Shown: positions 41,590 through 55,560 of the stretch, piece by piece
How the letters are laid out: each line of letters opens with the position of its first letter
Numbering within the stretch: the stretch's first letter is position 1
From: Tetrahymena elliotti 4EA
Lineage: Eukaryota; Ciliophora; Oligohymenophorea; Hymenostomatida; Tetrahymenidae
Length of the DNA: 64,000 nucleotides
Direction: 5' to 3'
NCBI GenBank assembly: GCA_000231825.2
Contig: JH720345.1
Location: forward strand, 566,808 to 630,807
Notes under the pieces: model-generated
What the model saw: the letters and a program-made list of their open reading frames with translations, nothing else
What the model was told of the DNA's origin: nothing
Databases searched by the model: none
Position numbers and translations under genes: made by a program

Positions 41590-43090
41590 CTTATTGCTAT
41601 GTGATGAATTTACTCTTATTTTTTAATTCAAAGCAAATTTAACAAACTTTCAAAGAATAATTAATTTTTGTGCAAATATAAACAACTTAAATGCTGATAG
41701 AAAAGTGATTTTTATTAAATAAATAAATGCAAATGCTATTTAATTTTGTTGGCTTTAAAAAGTATTATTTAAACTAAGTTGTATAAAATATTATCACAGC
41801 TAGTAAAAGAAACTCAATATTTTTAAATTTTTTATAACCTATTCATTCAAAATAACAAATTAATCAATTTAAAAAGTATTGTTTTTAAAATCACCAAAAT
41901 TTTGCTGTTTAAATTACATTTTCCAGTATTAAAAAGTTCAGTATTTTAAAAGTAATTGATATTTACTACTTATTTAAACAATTTTGATAATATTTAAATA
42001 CTTTTAATTACTCTAATCTATTTTATCAAACATATTTTCTATTATAATTTTCATAAACTTAGTTTTAGGTTAAGATAAATTTTTAAATTAAAGCTAGTAG
42101 TCTGGCTTTAAATTAATTTAAATAAAATGTAATAATGAATACTTATTTATTTCAAACTAGCCAGCTTAAATAACTGTTCAGTTTAAAATTATTGAGCTTC
42201 AAAATTTATAAAGATTTTTATGAAAAATATATTTTCACTCACGATTTAAATAATTAAGAACCAAAACATAATAAATTTTCCAAGTAAAGAGTTATTTAAT
42301 TCTGATGAGGTTTATTAGCATTATTTATTCACAAAAATCTTTGAAAACAAGTAACAAAAAATTAATAAAAATATCTTTTCATAAATTTTTTTACTTTTTT
42401 AAAGTAAAATAAAATGTTTAGTTTTAAAGATTTAAATTATTTGTATTTTTGCTATTATTAATTTATCTAAACAAATTATTTTGAACAAATCCTTTAATTT
42501 TTAATATAAAAAAGAAATAAGAATATCTATCTATCTTTAATTAATTCTTTGATAATTAATTTTTGTAATAGGGCTGTTCATTTTTTTGTTTTTTCAAAAA
42601 TTAATTAATAATAATTCATTTAAAAATGGTTGATTTAAATTATAAAAATTATTTTGTTTGTATGAAAAATATTTATGGACAATAAACAAAACTATTTCAA
42701 TGAAATTAATAAGTTATTTTGTATTTGAAGAAAATATTTTTGCTTTTATCAAAATCTCAACAAAAAACTCGAAAAATTTAAAATTATTTCTCAGGAATAA
42801 TTTTACTTAAAAACATTTTAAGATTTAATTTGCAATAAAATAAAATAATAGTTTAGATAAAAGTTTAATCAAAAAAAAATTGTTATTTTTTTTAGTAAAT
42901 CTTTATCATTTATATTCTTCTTAAAGAAAACCATTTATTTTTTTAATTATGAACAATGATTACAACCATATTACCATTAGGATTTGGGTAAAAGCAAAAA
43001 ATCATTTTAAAAAAAATTAAATTGCAGAAAAAAATAATTATTTTATTTTTTCTCAAAAATTCTAATAGCTAAGAGATAGGTATGCTAATT

Positions 43091-43126
43091 ATTACTTTAG
43101 GCACCGCACCATAGGAAGGGGCAGTA
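43091..43126. other. Isolated GC-rich patch
   Basis: GGCACCGCACC and GGAAGGGGC occur within 27 bases, flanked by TTACT and AGTAA, which can pair. It is surrounded by nearly pure A/T. Not recognisable as a tRNA or snRNA. Confidence 0.25.
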
Positions 43127-46100
43127 ATTTTATCTTATTTTTTTTGTAAAATTTATTATTTTAAATATCTTTTTTTCAAAGAAAGTTTGAGTTGTTTATT
43201 TAATATTTTAAATGAAAAGAAAAAGTTATATTAAAAAAAGTAGAATTTTAGAAAAGATTTGAGACCTACTATATATTACTAGATAAATTCTTGTTAAATT
43301 TTGTAATGTGAGATGATAAATTTTATTTGAACAACTAGTCTATTTGAAATATTTACTATTTAAACATTTTCAACGAACTATTGAAAAAACATAATTTTAA
43401 TATATTTTTAATCAAACAACTTAATTGATAAAGACATTAAATAGCAGAAAGAAATTTTTTTATTTACAATATCAGTAAAAGTCCACAAAATGCTTGAGAG
43501 TTCATGATTATAAGCAATAATTAGGCAAAAGTTGCCATAGAAAAATACATAAATTAGAAGACCATAAACTGATTTTGTTAATAGAATTGCTCTAAAATTA
43601 AATGATATGAATTGAATTGATTAAATAGATGATAATAAGAATATGGATGCAAATAATGATAAGAAATTGTAGAGTTTAAGCACAAAAATATTCAAATTCT
43701 AATTTAATATTAGATTTATAGGGTTTCTTTAGGTTTCTAAGTAAGTAAAATGATATTAAAATTGCCATTTTGAGTGATAAATGATAAGTAAGTTAAGTAT
43801 TTATTTCAAAATATATAGAAAGTTATAAGATATCTAATCATAAATTAATAATTATAAAATATAGAAGCTTATTTGAATACCAAGCAAGTATTTAATTCAG
43901 TTACTTTATATTATTTTATAAAATAAAAATGAAAAGAAGGTATTTTAAAATATTTACATAGTTATTTGCGCATAGAGATAAGTAATAATTTATTCTTTTG
44001 GCTTAATAGACCTATTTTCTTTCTTTGAAATTTAATATTAATTTGATATCAAAAATCTTTGTATTTGATAGGATTATGATTTTTCTTGATTTAGTTTACT
44101 TTTGAAAACTGAGTTGCTTACTTTTAATAGTATTGTTTATTTAAATATTCACCACCAATAATAGTATACCTTCTAAACTGCAAATAATTAGATCAAAATT
44201 ATTGTTAAAAATTGTGATTTTAATAATTAATTATTTTAACAAAATATTATTTATTGCTAAAAAAAAAAGAGGTAGCCATTTTTAAATAATTGAAATCATT
44301 TGAAAAAATTTTTTGACGATAATTAGATCAATTAAATGAAATGATAATTTTGTTGAAAATATTTTACAAATCATCAAAACTTGGTTGTGAGATTTAAAAG
44401 TATTTGGTATGAAATAAATGTTTGCTAAATCCTTTTTTGACACCTACAGTAAGTAATAAAGATGACATCATTTTGATTAATTTGATGATTAAAATGTTGA
44501 GATGAAAATACAAATCTTCGAAATTCTAAGTAGAGTAGGAAACTTAAAAAATAAATTGATAAACGGTTTGTAAATTATGCTTTTTTTAATATCTCAAAAG
44601 TTTAATCTATTAATTAGATCGCTTTTTTGCTTGTGACATTTTCATAAGAGAAGGAATAGTTTAGTTTTTTTTGTATATTTTGTTCTCATTTTTAATGACA
44701 TAAAAAATTTATTTTATTAGGATAAGCAGTAAAATAAATTTAATGACATAGTTTTCATTTATTAATTAGATGCTTAAAAAATATCTTGATGAAAATATTA
44801 ATACTTCAAATATCAAGTATTAAAGGATACTTACTGTTTAAATTAATAAAAGATTTACAAATTAAGACTCTATCAATATTATAAAAAAATTGATGAGCGA
44901 ATTATTTATTCGAAAATATTTTTAGCTTTATATCATTTTCATTTAGTGAATAAATAGTATTTTGAGTGTTTGGTTTGTTTTTGTTTTGCCATTTAAAATA
45001 CTAAGATCCTTCTTGATGGTATGAATGATTAAATGAATGATGTAATAATAGCTGAGCTCTTTGCCAAAATTAGAAAAACAAAGAATGATTAAAATTGAAA
45101 ATAATAATTTTATATATCTACTTTTTTCATTAGAATAAAATGAAGTTTTATTTGAATAAATTATAGCAGGACATGAAAATTTAGTTAAACTTTACAGTAA
45201 ATAAAAGGTTAAAAAAATATAAAATAGTAGAAACATATTTTGATCTAATTTTTTACATTAGTGTAAATGCTATAATAATTATAAAACTAAATAAGGGAAT
45301 CATAATCCTAATCTTATTTTTCAAAAAGTTAGTGCCGTTATTTAGGTTATGAGATATATCATCAAGATTGGGCGTGTAAACAATAAATAACTTCTAAACA
45401 ATCTTTTAGCAATAATATGAATTAAGGAGTTAAAATTAGTATGAATATATGATGGATTAAATTTATTTTAAAATATTGTCGACAAAAGATATGCATGCGT
45501 TAAGGTGAAATGAATTTTAGTTTTTTAATCAGCTAAAGGTTATGAGTCAGTAGGAAATTCGATTTGTAGAAAAATTAAAAAATAACGTTAATAAAAAATT
45601 AGTAAAAGTTATGCCATAAATATTCTACTAGCTGATTTATTGAAGATTTTTGATTTTCTCTTAATCTTAGTTTACCTTAAAATAAATACAACATGTAATG
45701 AATTAATTATTAAATAATTTAATCAGAAGAAAATATAGATGTGTTATTTAATGTATAATTAGATAGAACATATACAGAAGATTTTATTTGATGTAGTATA
45801 CAAATTATTTTATTAGTTAATGAGTGAGTGAGTGATATTGAATGATATAAGATATATTTTAACCAAACTTAAAAGGAAGAGCAAAAGACCATAAAACCAA
45901 TTTTTATTTTTATACTGATAAATTATAAGACAATTTACATTTAAACAGTAATTAACCAATTATTAATTAATCACTGAACGCTTCTGGATTTCTTATTGAA
46001 TAAAATAAATAATTCGATAATACTACCATAGCTAAGACTTTTTTAACAAATTTAAGAGAGCTGGTTCTTTGTTGTATCAACTTTTATTAGAAATCAGTAT

Positions 46101-47646
46101 GAATTTCATCAAGTAATTTTTTTATGTTAGTTAAATAACACCAACAAAAATCTTTGAATTTGTAAAGTCCTAAATGATTTTAATAGAAAAATACATATGA
46201 CCTTCATAATAGATTTTTTATTATTTAATAATTTAAATATTTTGATAACCAAGTAGTATTTTAGCTATTTTTCTGTTTTATTTTGACCACCATAAAGTAA
46301 AGATAAACTTGTTAAATAATAAGTGTTCTTACTTTGAGTCAGAGTAACTCATTTAAAATTAACAGCAGCTATTAGATTAATTATATTTATTTCTGATGGA
46401 GTTACATGCTTTTTGTGATAAAATTGAATTTACCTTAGTATTTAGCATATATAAAGTTAGTAAGCTTAACTATTAGCAGTAATCATACTTCAGAAGTATT
46501 TGATATCTAAAAAATAATCATTAGATGCTTTTTACCCTGTAATTTATCAAAAATATTATCTGATTCATATAAATGAAGATAATTAATCAAAACAAAAGAA
46601 TACTAATGATTAAGAAATGAATAAATTAAACATAAAGTTAAATATCTTATTGAGATGATTGAAATATTATGGATGAAAATGCATTTGAAAAATAAGAACC
46701 TTTGCTTGTTATTCAATATCATTTCTAAGATTTTTCTTAATAATTAAAGAAAAGTTTTACACTGAATCTGCTAAATTTTAATGAATAGCTTTTTTGAAAA
46801 TTTTTAAGGTGTTTTTGAATTGACTTATTTATTGTCATTTAAACAGACAAAAAATTTTTAAAAAAAGCTTAAAAATATTTAAGGTGATCTCATTTATAAA
46901 TGAGTATTAAAATCTTTTGAAGTTATTTTATGAAATTTTATGTGATGCCAGTAAGGCATGCTCATGACTCAAAAGGCTTGTTTCAAAATTATTTTATAGC
47001 ACTAAATTAGAAAAAATTTAAAAAGGATATTAATAACGATTTTGATTGACATTCAGTGTAGTTTTTAGCAAAATGAATTCATTTTTCTTGATGAAGGCAA
47101 TCAAAGAAATGACTAAAGATTACTCAATGAATAGCAAATGATTACAATAGAAAAGACAAAATTGAATACTTTTATCGTATAAAACATTTTTTGAAAAACT
47201 AAGATAAATGATGATTTGAAAAATTAAACCTCATTTAAAAGATAAAAAATAGTGAATGTCAATGGATTATTTAAAATGTAAAAGTGAAGTATCTTATACA
47301 TAGGCATAGTAATTGATTGGTCAAATAATTATTGAAATAATATTTTTTTATTTGCTTAATTGTTTTAGACATGAAAATACTTAGCTCATTTTTTTGATGT
47401 TAGGTATGTTGGTTGTTAGCTCTTTTCTTATATTTTTAGTGAGCAAATATATTATTTTTTGTTAATAAGCCAGAAAGGTTGATAAAAAATTTGCTAGAAA
47501 AAAATAAATAAATAAAATTAAGAAATAAACTTTAGTTTTGTTTTAAATATATTAACAAATTAATTAATTCCATCAAAGGAAAAGCCAATCTTGTTTTCAT
47601 TTACAAAAATTGGTCAAGATTTAAATAATCTTTACATTGTTTTAAC

Positions 47647-47752
47647 AGAGAGATAGATAGATAGATAAAAGTTAATTTCAAATTGCATATAAAATTTTTT
47701 AGATTTGAGTATAATTTGTTTTGATAAATCCATCAAGATAGATAGATAGATA
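47647..47752. repeat. GATA microsatellites
   Basis: Two (GATA)n runs, at 47647-47664 and 47737-47752, separated by AT-rich sequence. Simple-sequence repeats with no further interpretation. Confidence 0.7.
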
Positions 47753-48098
47753 TAAGAGATAATTAGTTAGTTGATTATGTTTTTTAGTAGGCAAAATATT
47801 AAATATCATTTAGCACTAATAAACATTTAAGATTATTAATACTTTATGAAGCTTCTTAAGAAGATTTTATAGAAGCTAAGAAAATAGTTATTATTTATAT
47901 ATAATATAGGTTTTTCTTTAAGAAAGGAAAGGTGACAAGAGAAGAATAAATAATTTTTGTCTCTCAAAGTTGAGTCGCTTTGTTTAAATTATTTCTTAAG
48001 TTTTTTCCAAATTTTTTAACTCCAAATTTATGCTAGTTAGTTGACTTGATTCAAATCATTATCTCTTTCAGTTTAGCAAGCATTTTATTTTAGAAGAC

Positions 48099-50156
48099 TC
48101 AAAATCTCACAAGAATTTATCCTTTTTTTAAATTTTTAATTCCTTGGTAAACTCTTTCAAAATATTAGAGTTTCGTTATCATGTAGTTATTATATGTTTA
48201 AAATTTAGCAGGGTATGTCTGTTATTGTTGGTCAATTAGTTATCTTATTATCTTAAATTATTTAGTGATCAGCCTAGCGATAATGGCTTTAATAAAATTT
48301 AATTATGTTAGGTCATAAGGCTGTGCAAAATCAGTTATTTCATAAACATATTGGTGCAGTTCCATTAACTCTTTCTAATTTTCTACATATTCAAGATTGT
48401 TATCACTCAATAAGAGAAAAAGGCAATTATAATGACTGTGATTATAATAGTATGTCTGTGAATGCTCTGTTCTTTAACCTTTCTTTTTTATTCTCTTTAC
48501 CACGCTTTAGATTAGAGATTAAAAGCCTGGTATTATTTATAAGCCATCCAAATGTTCTTCGCTTAGAAACTCTAGGATCAAATGCATCAAATATTTAGAA
48601 AGATTAAAAAGAGTTTACTTTTGCTTTATTTGGGTTCTACTATCATTGTTGGAATTTAATTAAACTTCAGCACAAAAACTACTTTCACTTTATTTTCGCT
48701 AAGGTTAAATATATTTTATTTTATTTAAATTCATTTTTGGAGAGTTAGAGATACTACAGCTATCATGTTATTCATGCAGAGCACCAGGCGAATTATATTA
48801 TTCCTCATTTTATTTTAATTTAATTGCATCAGAGTCTTTTGATTTTGCTTAAATTGGATAAATTGGAGTTGATTAAGATAATGATTAACGTTAATTAAAT
48901 TGCTGGCTTTAACTTGAATCCTTCTCTAATTAGTTGATAATTTTATCACACTAGCCTTAGGAGGAATTAGATGCTAGAGAGTTATGTTAATTTCTAATAC
49001 AATTAATGCCGCCTTTGTTTACTTAATTCGAATCAGCTTACAGCTTTTCTTTTTAATCTTGTTCGTCAAGCAGCTCAAATAAATTAAATTTAGGTAATTC
49101 GAAGTAAGAATTTTATTTTAAATGTCTTACTTATGTATTCTATTCCTCATTACTTAATTAGGTGACTAAACTCCTAGATAGTTTTTGGGCTGCACCATTT
49201 TAACATTTTTAGTCAAGATCGTAATACTTAAGAGAACGGTAATCTCCTCTTAAAAATAGAATAAATTTGTTAATTACTTTACTGATCGTTCTTTTCGAAA
49301 ACTCAATTTTTTAGATGTTGGTAATTTCTTTGATAGTTTCGTATTGGATATTTTTCACTAAAATTTAATATCCAGAGTTGATTTTTTTACTTTTAGTGTT
49401 TTCTTTTTCACACAATACTTCTTGTTTTCTTTTCAGAAGCTTTAAGCTTTTTGAAGATTGTTAATTGATTTACAATTTTGCCCTTTGACTTTAAATCATA
49501 TTGTCTTACATATTTATTAGTGATTTGCTTTTACTCACTTAGAAGTTTATGTTATTTTAGCTTTAAAATGTTTAATTATTTGACTACTCTTCTTCTTTAG
49601 AATTGAAATTTGAATGAAATTGAATATTGGCTGGTAGACTCAATTGATAGCTTTAAATAAATTGCAAGCAATTTTCTTAAAGGCTTACAGAGTCTATGAG
49701 CTGCACCGAGAAATATCTGTCTTAAAATAATATGCATAGGTTTGTATAATCAAAGTGTTGTTACTTTTAAGAAAAGTCTATGGAAGTTTCCAGTTAGCTT
49801 TACCCTTTATTTAAACTACACTTTTGAATGTCGATATTTTTTAAATATCTATAACTACATTTTTTGCCTAGACGATAATCTGGAAATTGTTAAATATAAC
49901 TCTAATAGTCATCCAATTTACTCTTTAAGCTACTCTAAATTGTTTGCTGTGTACTCAACTCTAAGTTACAAGACTCGGTAGGTACTGTTTTTAGACTGAG
50001 TTGAAATAGTGAAGATGATGATGAGTTATTTTTAGTGAGCGATGATGAATTATATCTATTTTGATGATTATCATACATAACATCACAATAGCTGACTGAA
50101 TCATTAAGTCTTCTTTTTCTTCTCTTAAAGCTCTAAGGATAAGTTTAGAGTGTCAT
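48099..50156 (-). CDS. Unnamed four-copy family, member B
   Basis: Single frame from ATG 50156 to TGA 48099 with no internal TGA, 685 residues. The frame stays protein-like about 50 bases upstream (GYDDSQIADQKSHSV), so an upstream exon is possible. Family blocks: FSVQLIDSVSLQ in the first third; the core KFILFLRGDYRSLKYYDL near residue 325; then a long Ser/Asn/Gln linker. The C-terminal block is NLSKYLMHLILEFLSEEHLD with the signature YYNHSHYNCLFLLL near 570. The end is YQGIKNLKKGQILVRF. It is closest to member C over the KYLMHL block. A plus-strand open frame at 48305-48598 is its antisense shadow. Function unknown. Confidence 0.85.
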
Positions 50157-52591
50157 AACGGAATGTGACTTTTAATCTGCTATCTGGCTATCATCATATC
50201 CTTTAATATAATTTAAAAATAAAATATTAGATTTTATCAACAAATTCTACTCATATGCAATGAATATTTTAGTCAATTCTCGTTCGTTTATTATGTTGTA
50301 TTAATGTTTAATATTATAAATTTTTACTGCTTTTATTTTTTAATTAATATTTTTATTGTTTTATCAATTAATTAATTAATTAATCAATCAATATACTCAA
50401 ATTATTAATGATTATTTTCTTTTAATTCTTTAAATTCTAATGTTTATATAAGATTCAATGCACTCAATTTTACAAAAAACACTTATTTTGAAGCATTTAT
50501 TTACTTTCAATTTTCATTTAAATCCATTATTATCAATAGTCAAAACAATTAGTTTTATTTGAAACAAAAGTCATAAAAAAACTTAAAAGTTATCTCCTCT
50601 CTTGAAAATAAAAATAGGTGCACTCAAAAACTTTAATAAACATTAATAATAGTAACAACCAACTATTTTTTTTAAACTTGTTTAAATAAATTGTTTTGCA
50701 ATTTTTTTAAAGAACTACTTTCATCACAAGAAAGCCTTTGCATAATGTTGTATATTTCCCTGTTACATTGATTATCTTCAATTTTAGCTTAATAGCTTAT
50801 ATACATTTTACACTTTTTACTGGTATCACTTGTTGATTAGTTTTTTTTATTTTTGGAATAATTTACAATAACTTATTTTTAAAAACAAATAATTAATTAT
50901 TATCAATTTTCATTTTACTCTATTTATTTAATTAATTAAAAAGCTTTTTATCAAAAAATTTAAATAAATAATAAATAAAGCATACATACATTATTGATTG
51001 ATTATTTTTTTGTTGATGTATGAAAATTTAAGAATTTAAACTATTCATCATTTGATTGATTAAATATGAACTTTTAAATTCTGACCATATTACTTTTCTT
51101 AAAAATAAAATTGCCTAAACAGTTTAATCTAAGTTTGTTGCCTATAAATGAAGATACTTCAGAATATTTATTTTTAATTTATTAAATTAACTTATAAATT
51201 ATCATCAAACATTAAAAAATTTTTAGCTTGTTTCTCTTCAGTATTTTTACACTTATTTTGGTTTTTTTTGCATTCTTAATTGACTTTGATTTAACTCATT
51301 TTTTCTTCAATATTTTGACTAATTTTCTATTGATCTAAAATTATTTCTTAAAAATTTATTTGAATTTAATAAATACAATTACAAGTGAATGATATTTTTT
51401 TTACTTACTTTAGAGTTTAAAAATTTTTGAATAATTAATACTCTTTTGATTTAATTTAACAACTTCAAAAATATTCAAATTTCTCTATCAAAAGATTTCA
51501 TTAAATTTAATTTTTAAAAATAATAATCTAGTAGTTATTTAATTTTAATTTTAAGGTTTACTTTTTTGTTGAAATTATCTCTTAAATTCATTTGAAAATA
51601 ACTGCCTAAGTGTAGGCTAGGTTAAAGTTTACATTAAAATCAATTTTAAAAAAATTTCCATCTCTCTTTATTTTTACAATTACAAATATTGTTAATTTAA
51701 ATTAAAATAAATTAAACAAAATAATTTGTTACTTTTTATTTTTCTTTTTATGAATTCAAATCTAAAAAAGTTTAAATAAAAAATAATATCTTCTAATTTC
51801 TTAGGTACAGTATCTAAAATTATAATGATAGTAAATAGAAAAAAAAACGTTAACCTTTATTAATTTAAATTAAATTTTATTCCACATTTCCTGAATCTTT
51901 TTTTATCATTTGAGTAAACATCTAATAAAAACAATACCATAAATTATTTTTAATTCTAAAACATATTAAAATTGGGGTTTTTTTTATGATGATTAAATAT
52001 TAAAAGATTTTAAATAGGGGCTTTTATTAAACATTCTCAATTTCGAGTTTTGCATATTTTAATTTTAGTAACTACTTTAATTTATTTAACTTGATTAATA
52101 CAATATTTATCTAATTAAACTATTTATTCTTAAAATTTGCTATGCTGTTGGTTGCCCATAGGCTTTATTTATTAGGTTAAATTAAATATTCTTAACATTT
52201 TAGTAATTAATTGATTTATTTATCAAAAATAATTATTTTTCTAATTAATTAATTAATTTATGATTAGAAATATGGTTGAAAATTGATCGTTCATCAAATT
52301 CTATAAAGAATTTAATTTAAATAATGTCAATCAGAATTTAAGGATATTTTAAACTAATTTAGGTTGATTGAAGCAGTTTTTAACAAAATATCTTTCTGAT
52401 TAAATAACGGAGTTAAAATATTCAATTTAATTATTTATTCATAAATTATACCTATTGAGTAGTAATAAGTATAATTATTATCTAATTTATATATTTTTTA
52501 AACTTAACAAATAGCAAATATTTAGTTTATTTGACAAGACATATCAAAAAATTATTTTTTGGCTAAAATATTGTTTTTGTTTAGAACATAT
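50157..52591. other. 2.4-kb intergenic, AT-rich
   Basis: Holds the promoter of member B and, further right, the possible first exon of the plus-strand gene with an exon at 52592. No other coding composition seen. Confidence 0.45.
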
Positions 52592-52966
52592 TAGGAGAAA
52601 AAAAAACTCCAAAAAAAAAAAGCATAATAAAAAAATAAATCAAAAAATTCTAATCAAAATAAGGAAAAAATAAAAAAGCCAACAAAAAAACAAGGAAAGA
52701 AATTAACAAAAACCCTGAACCTTAGAGGCACAATCTAAGCTAACAGAATAGTTCTTAGAACTCCTTCACAATAGCTAAAAGTATCTCTCTATCATCAATA
52801 GGATAATGAAACAATTCAAGGATCAATTCCTCAGCATCTCACTCCTAATTAACTAGCAGATCTTCCAATTAATATTATCTTTTAATTATTTAAAATTCAC
52901 TTCCCTAAATAAAAATAAATTTTCATCAAATTTAAAAATATTTTTTATTCTTAATAACTAATTTGA
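52592..52966 (+). CDS. Lysine-rich exon of an unidentified gene
   Basis: After a plausible acceptor (ACATATTAG) a plus-strand frame runs to TGA 52964-52966, about 124 residues. It opens with a Lys/Gln/Asn-rich basic stretch (EKIKKPTKKQGKKLTK). A segment with clear coding composition follows: LNLRGTIQANRIVLRTP, LKVSLYHQQDNETIQG, SIPQHLTPNQLADLPINI. The last 30 residues are AT-biased and may be intron or UTR. No in-frame ATG exists, so a first exon must lie upstream, perhaps near 52330, which I could not prove. The basic head suggests a nuclear or ribosomal protein. No family recognised. Confidence 0.45.
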
Positions 52967-53664
52967 ACTATTTATTTATAATATTTATTAATAAATTTAT
53001 GATAAAAAATGTTTGGGAAATATCTTTTGGCTAATTGAACTAATCAACAAATATTATTTATTGTCATCTAAAAAAATTAATCTAAATAAAGAATTTAAGT
53101 TATTTAACTGAGTAATCTAAAAAAAAAATGTTATTAACTGATTTTTAGTGATTCATAAGCTCACATATCAAAATAAATTATTTTTTTAAGTAATTGATAA
53201 ATAAATTAATATAAGTAAAATTACTTCTTTAAAAAAAATAATTTTCTAAATAGGTATTATTTAATAAATTAATTAATCTTTTACTTTACTGAATAATTTA
53301 TAAATTGTTGATATTTAGTAAATCTTTAATTTATTGGTTAGTCAATGGATTAATATTAAAAAAAAGAATGCATTTCAAAAGAAATTAATTTAATAAGAAA
53401 AGTTCAGTAATAAATAGTATTAATACAAACAAGAAAGATAGATAGATAAATAAATAAAAGAATAGTAAAACCTCAAGCCTCATTTATATTTATATTGGTT
53501 GGAAAGGCTGAATTCAAATTCAGTAGAAGAAACTTTTGTAAAGAGATTAATATATTACATTTTTGGTAAAAAGTTGAAGAGGTTTGTTGTTAAGATAGTT
53601 AAAAAGAAAAAATGTTAAAAATATTATATTTAAATATAGTGATTTATTATTGGTTAAGAGATAA
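52967..53664. other. Intergenic
   Basis: AT-rich spacer with a short GATA/AAATA run near 53430-53460; convergent 3' ends of the lysine-rich gene and member C. Confidence 0.45.
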
Positions 53665-55560
53665 TCAGAATCTTATTAATTGGCTGCCTTTTTATAATTT
53701 TTTAATGCCCTCAGATACATTGATTAAATAACTTACTTTAGCTTAGCAATCTGTAATAATATTACATATTTCAAAAATTTAAGTCCCCAAAGTATTTTGA
53801 ATCTATTGAATAAGATAATCTAATTAAATATTAACTACCCTGCCTATAATCATCTTTATAATGTTGACATGTAGAACTTCTTATTCGTTATCAAAATTAA
53901 TTTTTCCAAATACTTATGAGTGAATATCAACAAAGTCTTTTTGATTTATAAGCTTTTTTATATTTTCTGTATTGAGAGTTAAGAAAATACAGTTATAATG
54001 CTAGTGATTGAAGTAATAAGTTTAGCTTAGCTTGTTTCTTTTACCACTCTGCTTGAGTTTTTAAATAATGTTTTTTATTAGTAAATTATATCCAGGTATA
54101 ATTTCAAACTAATCTAAATGATCATCGCTGAGCATTTCTATCAGAAGATGCATCAAATATTTAGACAAGTTATGGAAAATTTATTTTCTTTTTTCCTTTT
54201 CTTTTGTGCTGTCCTTAGATTATAACGACAACTACTACTATTATGCATGAGATAATATTATCTTTGATAACTCTTCTTTGGCTTTATTATTTAAATCTTG
54301 ACTTTTTAAATTGCTTTAGAAAGGGTTTTGAATCTAATTATTAAATAAATTATTTTAATTTGAAAGGGAGTCTTTATTCATTTGCTACTTTACGCATGTA
54401 AGGTTTAATTAGATAAAACTATTCGACTCATTCATACTTGTTGTTTAAATTACATCTTTGTAACCTTATTCATTAATTAATTCTTATTTTTAAACTGATG
54501 AATATTTTTATAATTGCTTGTAAGGTTAATTATTATGAATTTTAGTTTTTTAAAGAGAGTTATAATTTTAGTTTTTAAAGAGAAAAATATTCTTCTCTTC
54601 TTCTTATTCCTCTTAATCTAGATGATCTTCTTCTTCTTTTTCAATAATTTCAGATGGTCTCTTTCTTTTACCATTTAGTAATTGAGATTCATAAAATTCT
54701 TCTGTTTTTTCGCTTGCTGTAAAAGATGAGCCAGCAGCACTGTCTGCATATGAATTTTTTTTTTGCTAACCATATTCTAAATTTGTTAATTAGTTTGCTT
54801 ACTGAGTTTGTATAAGTTAATACACAATCTTACACACTTCAAATTGCAAACCCTCAACGGTATCTATTTATGAAAAGAATTTCAATGCTCGATATCTTCC
54901 TTGTAGATAAAGTATAAATTTTTTATTGATCTTGATTCCTGCTTCTGACTCAATATTTTAATTAGTTATTATCTAAGACAAATCTAGGTGTCTTATCATC
55001 TATTATTATATGTCTTCTTGAAGATTTTTTGGAGAAGACAAATCTGATTTCATAGAATTTTAACTAATTCTATTCAAAAAAAATAGTTATTGCTAAGAAT
55101 CGATTCTTTAGACAAATAACTTTTGGGTATTAAAAGTTTGGATTAAAGAGTAGTATTAGTTATAGTCTTTAAGTAAAGCTGGATCTATTTTACAAAAATA
55201 AGGTATCTACATGCTAAGAAAAGTGAATATATCTGGATAGTAGTTTTAATGAGGCACATTTGAGATAATATTTTTATATGAAACCATTTTTTTTTGTTTA
55301 GAAAACTTATTAATATAATCTTGATATTAAATCTGTAAATTTTTTTTAGATAATTTCTATTATTCATTTAAATATAGCTCTCTATAAGAAGGCACCTTAC
55401 TCAAACTATTAATTTGCTTTTTATCTAAAGCATGCATACAATCTTCTTCCTTTATCTTAGCTACTTACTAGCTTTAGGCAAACTGATCTCTTTGGTACAT
55501 ATCACTATCTTTAATATTTAGATAATAAAACTTTAAACTGGCGTTTTATGATAATATCAT
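53665..55560 (-). CDS. Unnamed four-copy family, member C
   Basis: Single exon, ATG 55560 to TGA 53665, 631 residues. A later Met at 55500 is possible, but NASLKFYYLNIKDSD before it looks coding. Family blocks: KLFVQRIDSQQ in the first third and the core KKFILYLQGRYRALKFF near residue 215. The middle is disordered with a basic-acidic stretch (GKRKRPSEIIEKEEEDH) that resembles a nuclear localisation signal. The C-terminal block NLSKYLMHLLIEMLSDDHLD contains the signature YFNHQHYNCIFLTL near 518, and the end is SEGIKKLQKGSQLIRF. Same strand as the other members. Function unknown. Confidence 0.85.

Larger units (their letters stand above)
41590..48098. other. 6.5-kb non-coding gap, G-skewed on the plus strand
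   Basis: The longest gene-free stretch in the window. From about 43000 to 47900 the plus strand has more G than C and very many TGA triplets in all three frames, so it is not protein-coding in ciliate code. The minus strand is more open but has no convincing protein. Short GATA and GTGA microsatellites occur at 45822-45835, 47647-47664 and 47737-47752. Candidate explanations are a long non-coding transcript, a decayed element, or sequence eliminated from the macronucleus. Confidence 0.5.

Noticed and set aside
48305..48598. 97-residue plus-strand open frame
   Set aside because: It is antisense to the C-terminal part of family member B, whose frame is uninterrupted and conserved in three paralogues.
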